Assembly (NCBI GenBank): GCA_018402605.1
Contig: JAGYIK010000074.1
Location: 1 to 5,764 of the forward strand
Reading direction: 5' to 3'
From: Litorivicinus sp.
Lineage (GTDB): Bacteria > Pseudomonadota > Gammaproteobacteria > Pseudomonadales > Litorivicinaceae
Length of the DNA: 5,764 nucleotides
The notes under the pieces were generated by a model that saw only the letters and a program-made list of their open reading frames with translations, made no database searches and was not told the DNA's origin. Within the stretch, counting starts at the first letter, position 1. Each line of letters opens with the position of its first letter. Both the position numbers and the translations under genes were made by a program. Positions 5,215 to 5,764 of the stretch are shown piece by piece.

Positions 5215-5764
5215 GCGTCCAAACACCTGATTGAGGTTGGCCACGGTGCGCGTCGCCAAACGGCTGTCTGGGACAGTCAATTGATCCCAGATACTCAAGT
5301 GATCGGTGGCCTCGATGACGGTATCGCTCAGCTCCACAGAATGCCCCCAGCGTAAACGCAGTAGCCGGTGTTGATCGAAAAAGCCTGCGGTCTCATGTTC
5401 GCCAACCCAGGTATCCACGAGGAGACCCGAAGGCGGGGTGAGGTGTGCTGGACTTAGCATGCGGGCCTCGTCTTCGGTGAGTCCTAACTTGTCATTGATT
5501 CGCGTGGCGATCAGCGGGTTCAGGTCATACACACCAGAGACAAGGCCTAAATAGCGAATCGGAAAGCGGGGTGTGGCCTCCTGATTTGCGCATTGGCATG
5601 CCAACATGGCAGCCAAATGTGCGCCGGCTGAGTGCCCAAGAATCGCCATTTGCGATCCATCGAGGTCAAGGCGAGTTGCGTGCTGAATGAGCCATCCGCT
5701 TGCTGCGGCCACGTCGTACACAATCTCTTGAATGCCGACATCCGGACACAGGCGATAATTGAGC
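5200..5764 (-). CDS. Alpha/beta hydrolase, arylformamidase-like, N-terminal part beyond window
   Basis: The C-terminal 187 residues are visible, from the window edge to a TAG at 5202-5200; the family is usually ~270, so the first part, with the oxyanion HGG region, lies outside. The visible part opens with LNYRL, then EIVYDVAAASGWL. The nucleophile elbow is GHSAGAHLAAML with Ser45 of the visible part. VSGVYDLNPL (75-84) and a lid region ending LGLTEDEARMLSP (93-105) follow. VGEHETAGF (120-128) holds the likely acid residue (Glu122 or Glu124), and ATDHLSIWDQL (152-162) carries the catalytic His155. This order matches kynurenine formamidase-type (AFMID) esterases. No kynurenine genes are near, so the substrate is open; a general carboxylesterase is the alternative. 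A GTG at 5721 could look like a start, but homology clearly continues upstream of it. Its 3' end overlaps the membrane microprotein gene by 15 bp. Confidence 0.85.
   Translation of the reverse strand, partial: LNYRLCPDVGIQEIVYDVAAASGWLIQHATRLDLDGSQMAILGHSAGAHLAAMLACQCANQEATPRFPIRYLGLVSGVYDLNPLIATRINDKLGLTEDEARMLSPAHLTPPSGLLVDTWVGEHETAGFFDQHRLLRLRWGHSVELSDTVIEATDHLSIWDQLTVPDSRLATRTVANLNQVFGRLEKQ

Overview
The window reads as a chromosomal catabolic region of a moderately GC-rich Pseudomonadota bacterium, most likely gammaproteobacterial. That placement is inferred from protein style, tight gene packing and consensus Shine-Dalgarno sites. No mobile element, tRNA, rRNA or CRISPR array was seen.

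Positions 1-4182 hold a divergent four-carbon acid-sugar (tetronate) cluster. On the minus strand, ltnD, otnK, otnC and otnI (cut off by the left edge) form one tightly overlapping unit, with junctions ATGA, TGATG and TAATG. On the plus strand, across an 87-bp spacer, lies denD. By family knowledge, LtnD oxidises L-threonate and DenD oxidises D-erythronate to 2-oxo-tetronates. OtnI then isomerises these to 3-oxo-tetronates, OtnK phosphorylates O4, and OtnC decarboxylates the product to dihydroxyacetone phosphate, which enters glycolysis. Two dehydrogenases of opposite stereochemistry therefore feed one shared lower pathway. The spacer carries a perfect 9-bp inverted repeat that may be the operator. 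No transporter or regulator gene lies in the window.

Positions 4179-4751 (minus) encode a RutE/HadB-type nitroreductase whose stop codon overlaps that of denD in the palindrome CTAG. Its C-terminal part shows a clear anomaly. About 23 codons (roughly 4320-4252) make family-like protein only in another frame, as if two opposite single-base indels cancelled each other.

Positions 4752-5214 hold an AT-rich divergent control region followed by two plus-strand small genes, 46 and 35 codons long. Each has a near-perfect AGGAG site exactly 7 bases before its ATG. The second encodes a probable single-pass membrane microprotein. These two are the least explained part of the window.

Positions 5200-5764 (minus) hold the C-terminal 187 residues of an alpha/beta hydrolase of the arylformamidase-like type. 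It runs off the right edge, and its 3' end overlaps the end of the membrane microprotein gene by 15 bp.
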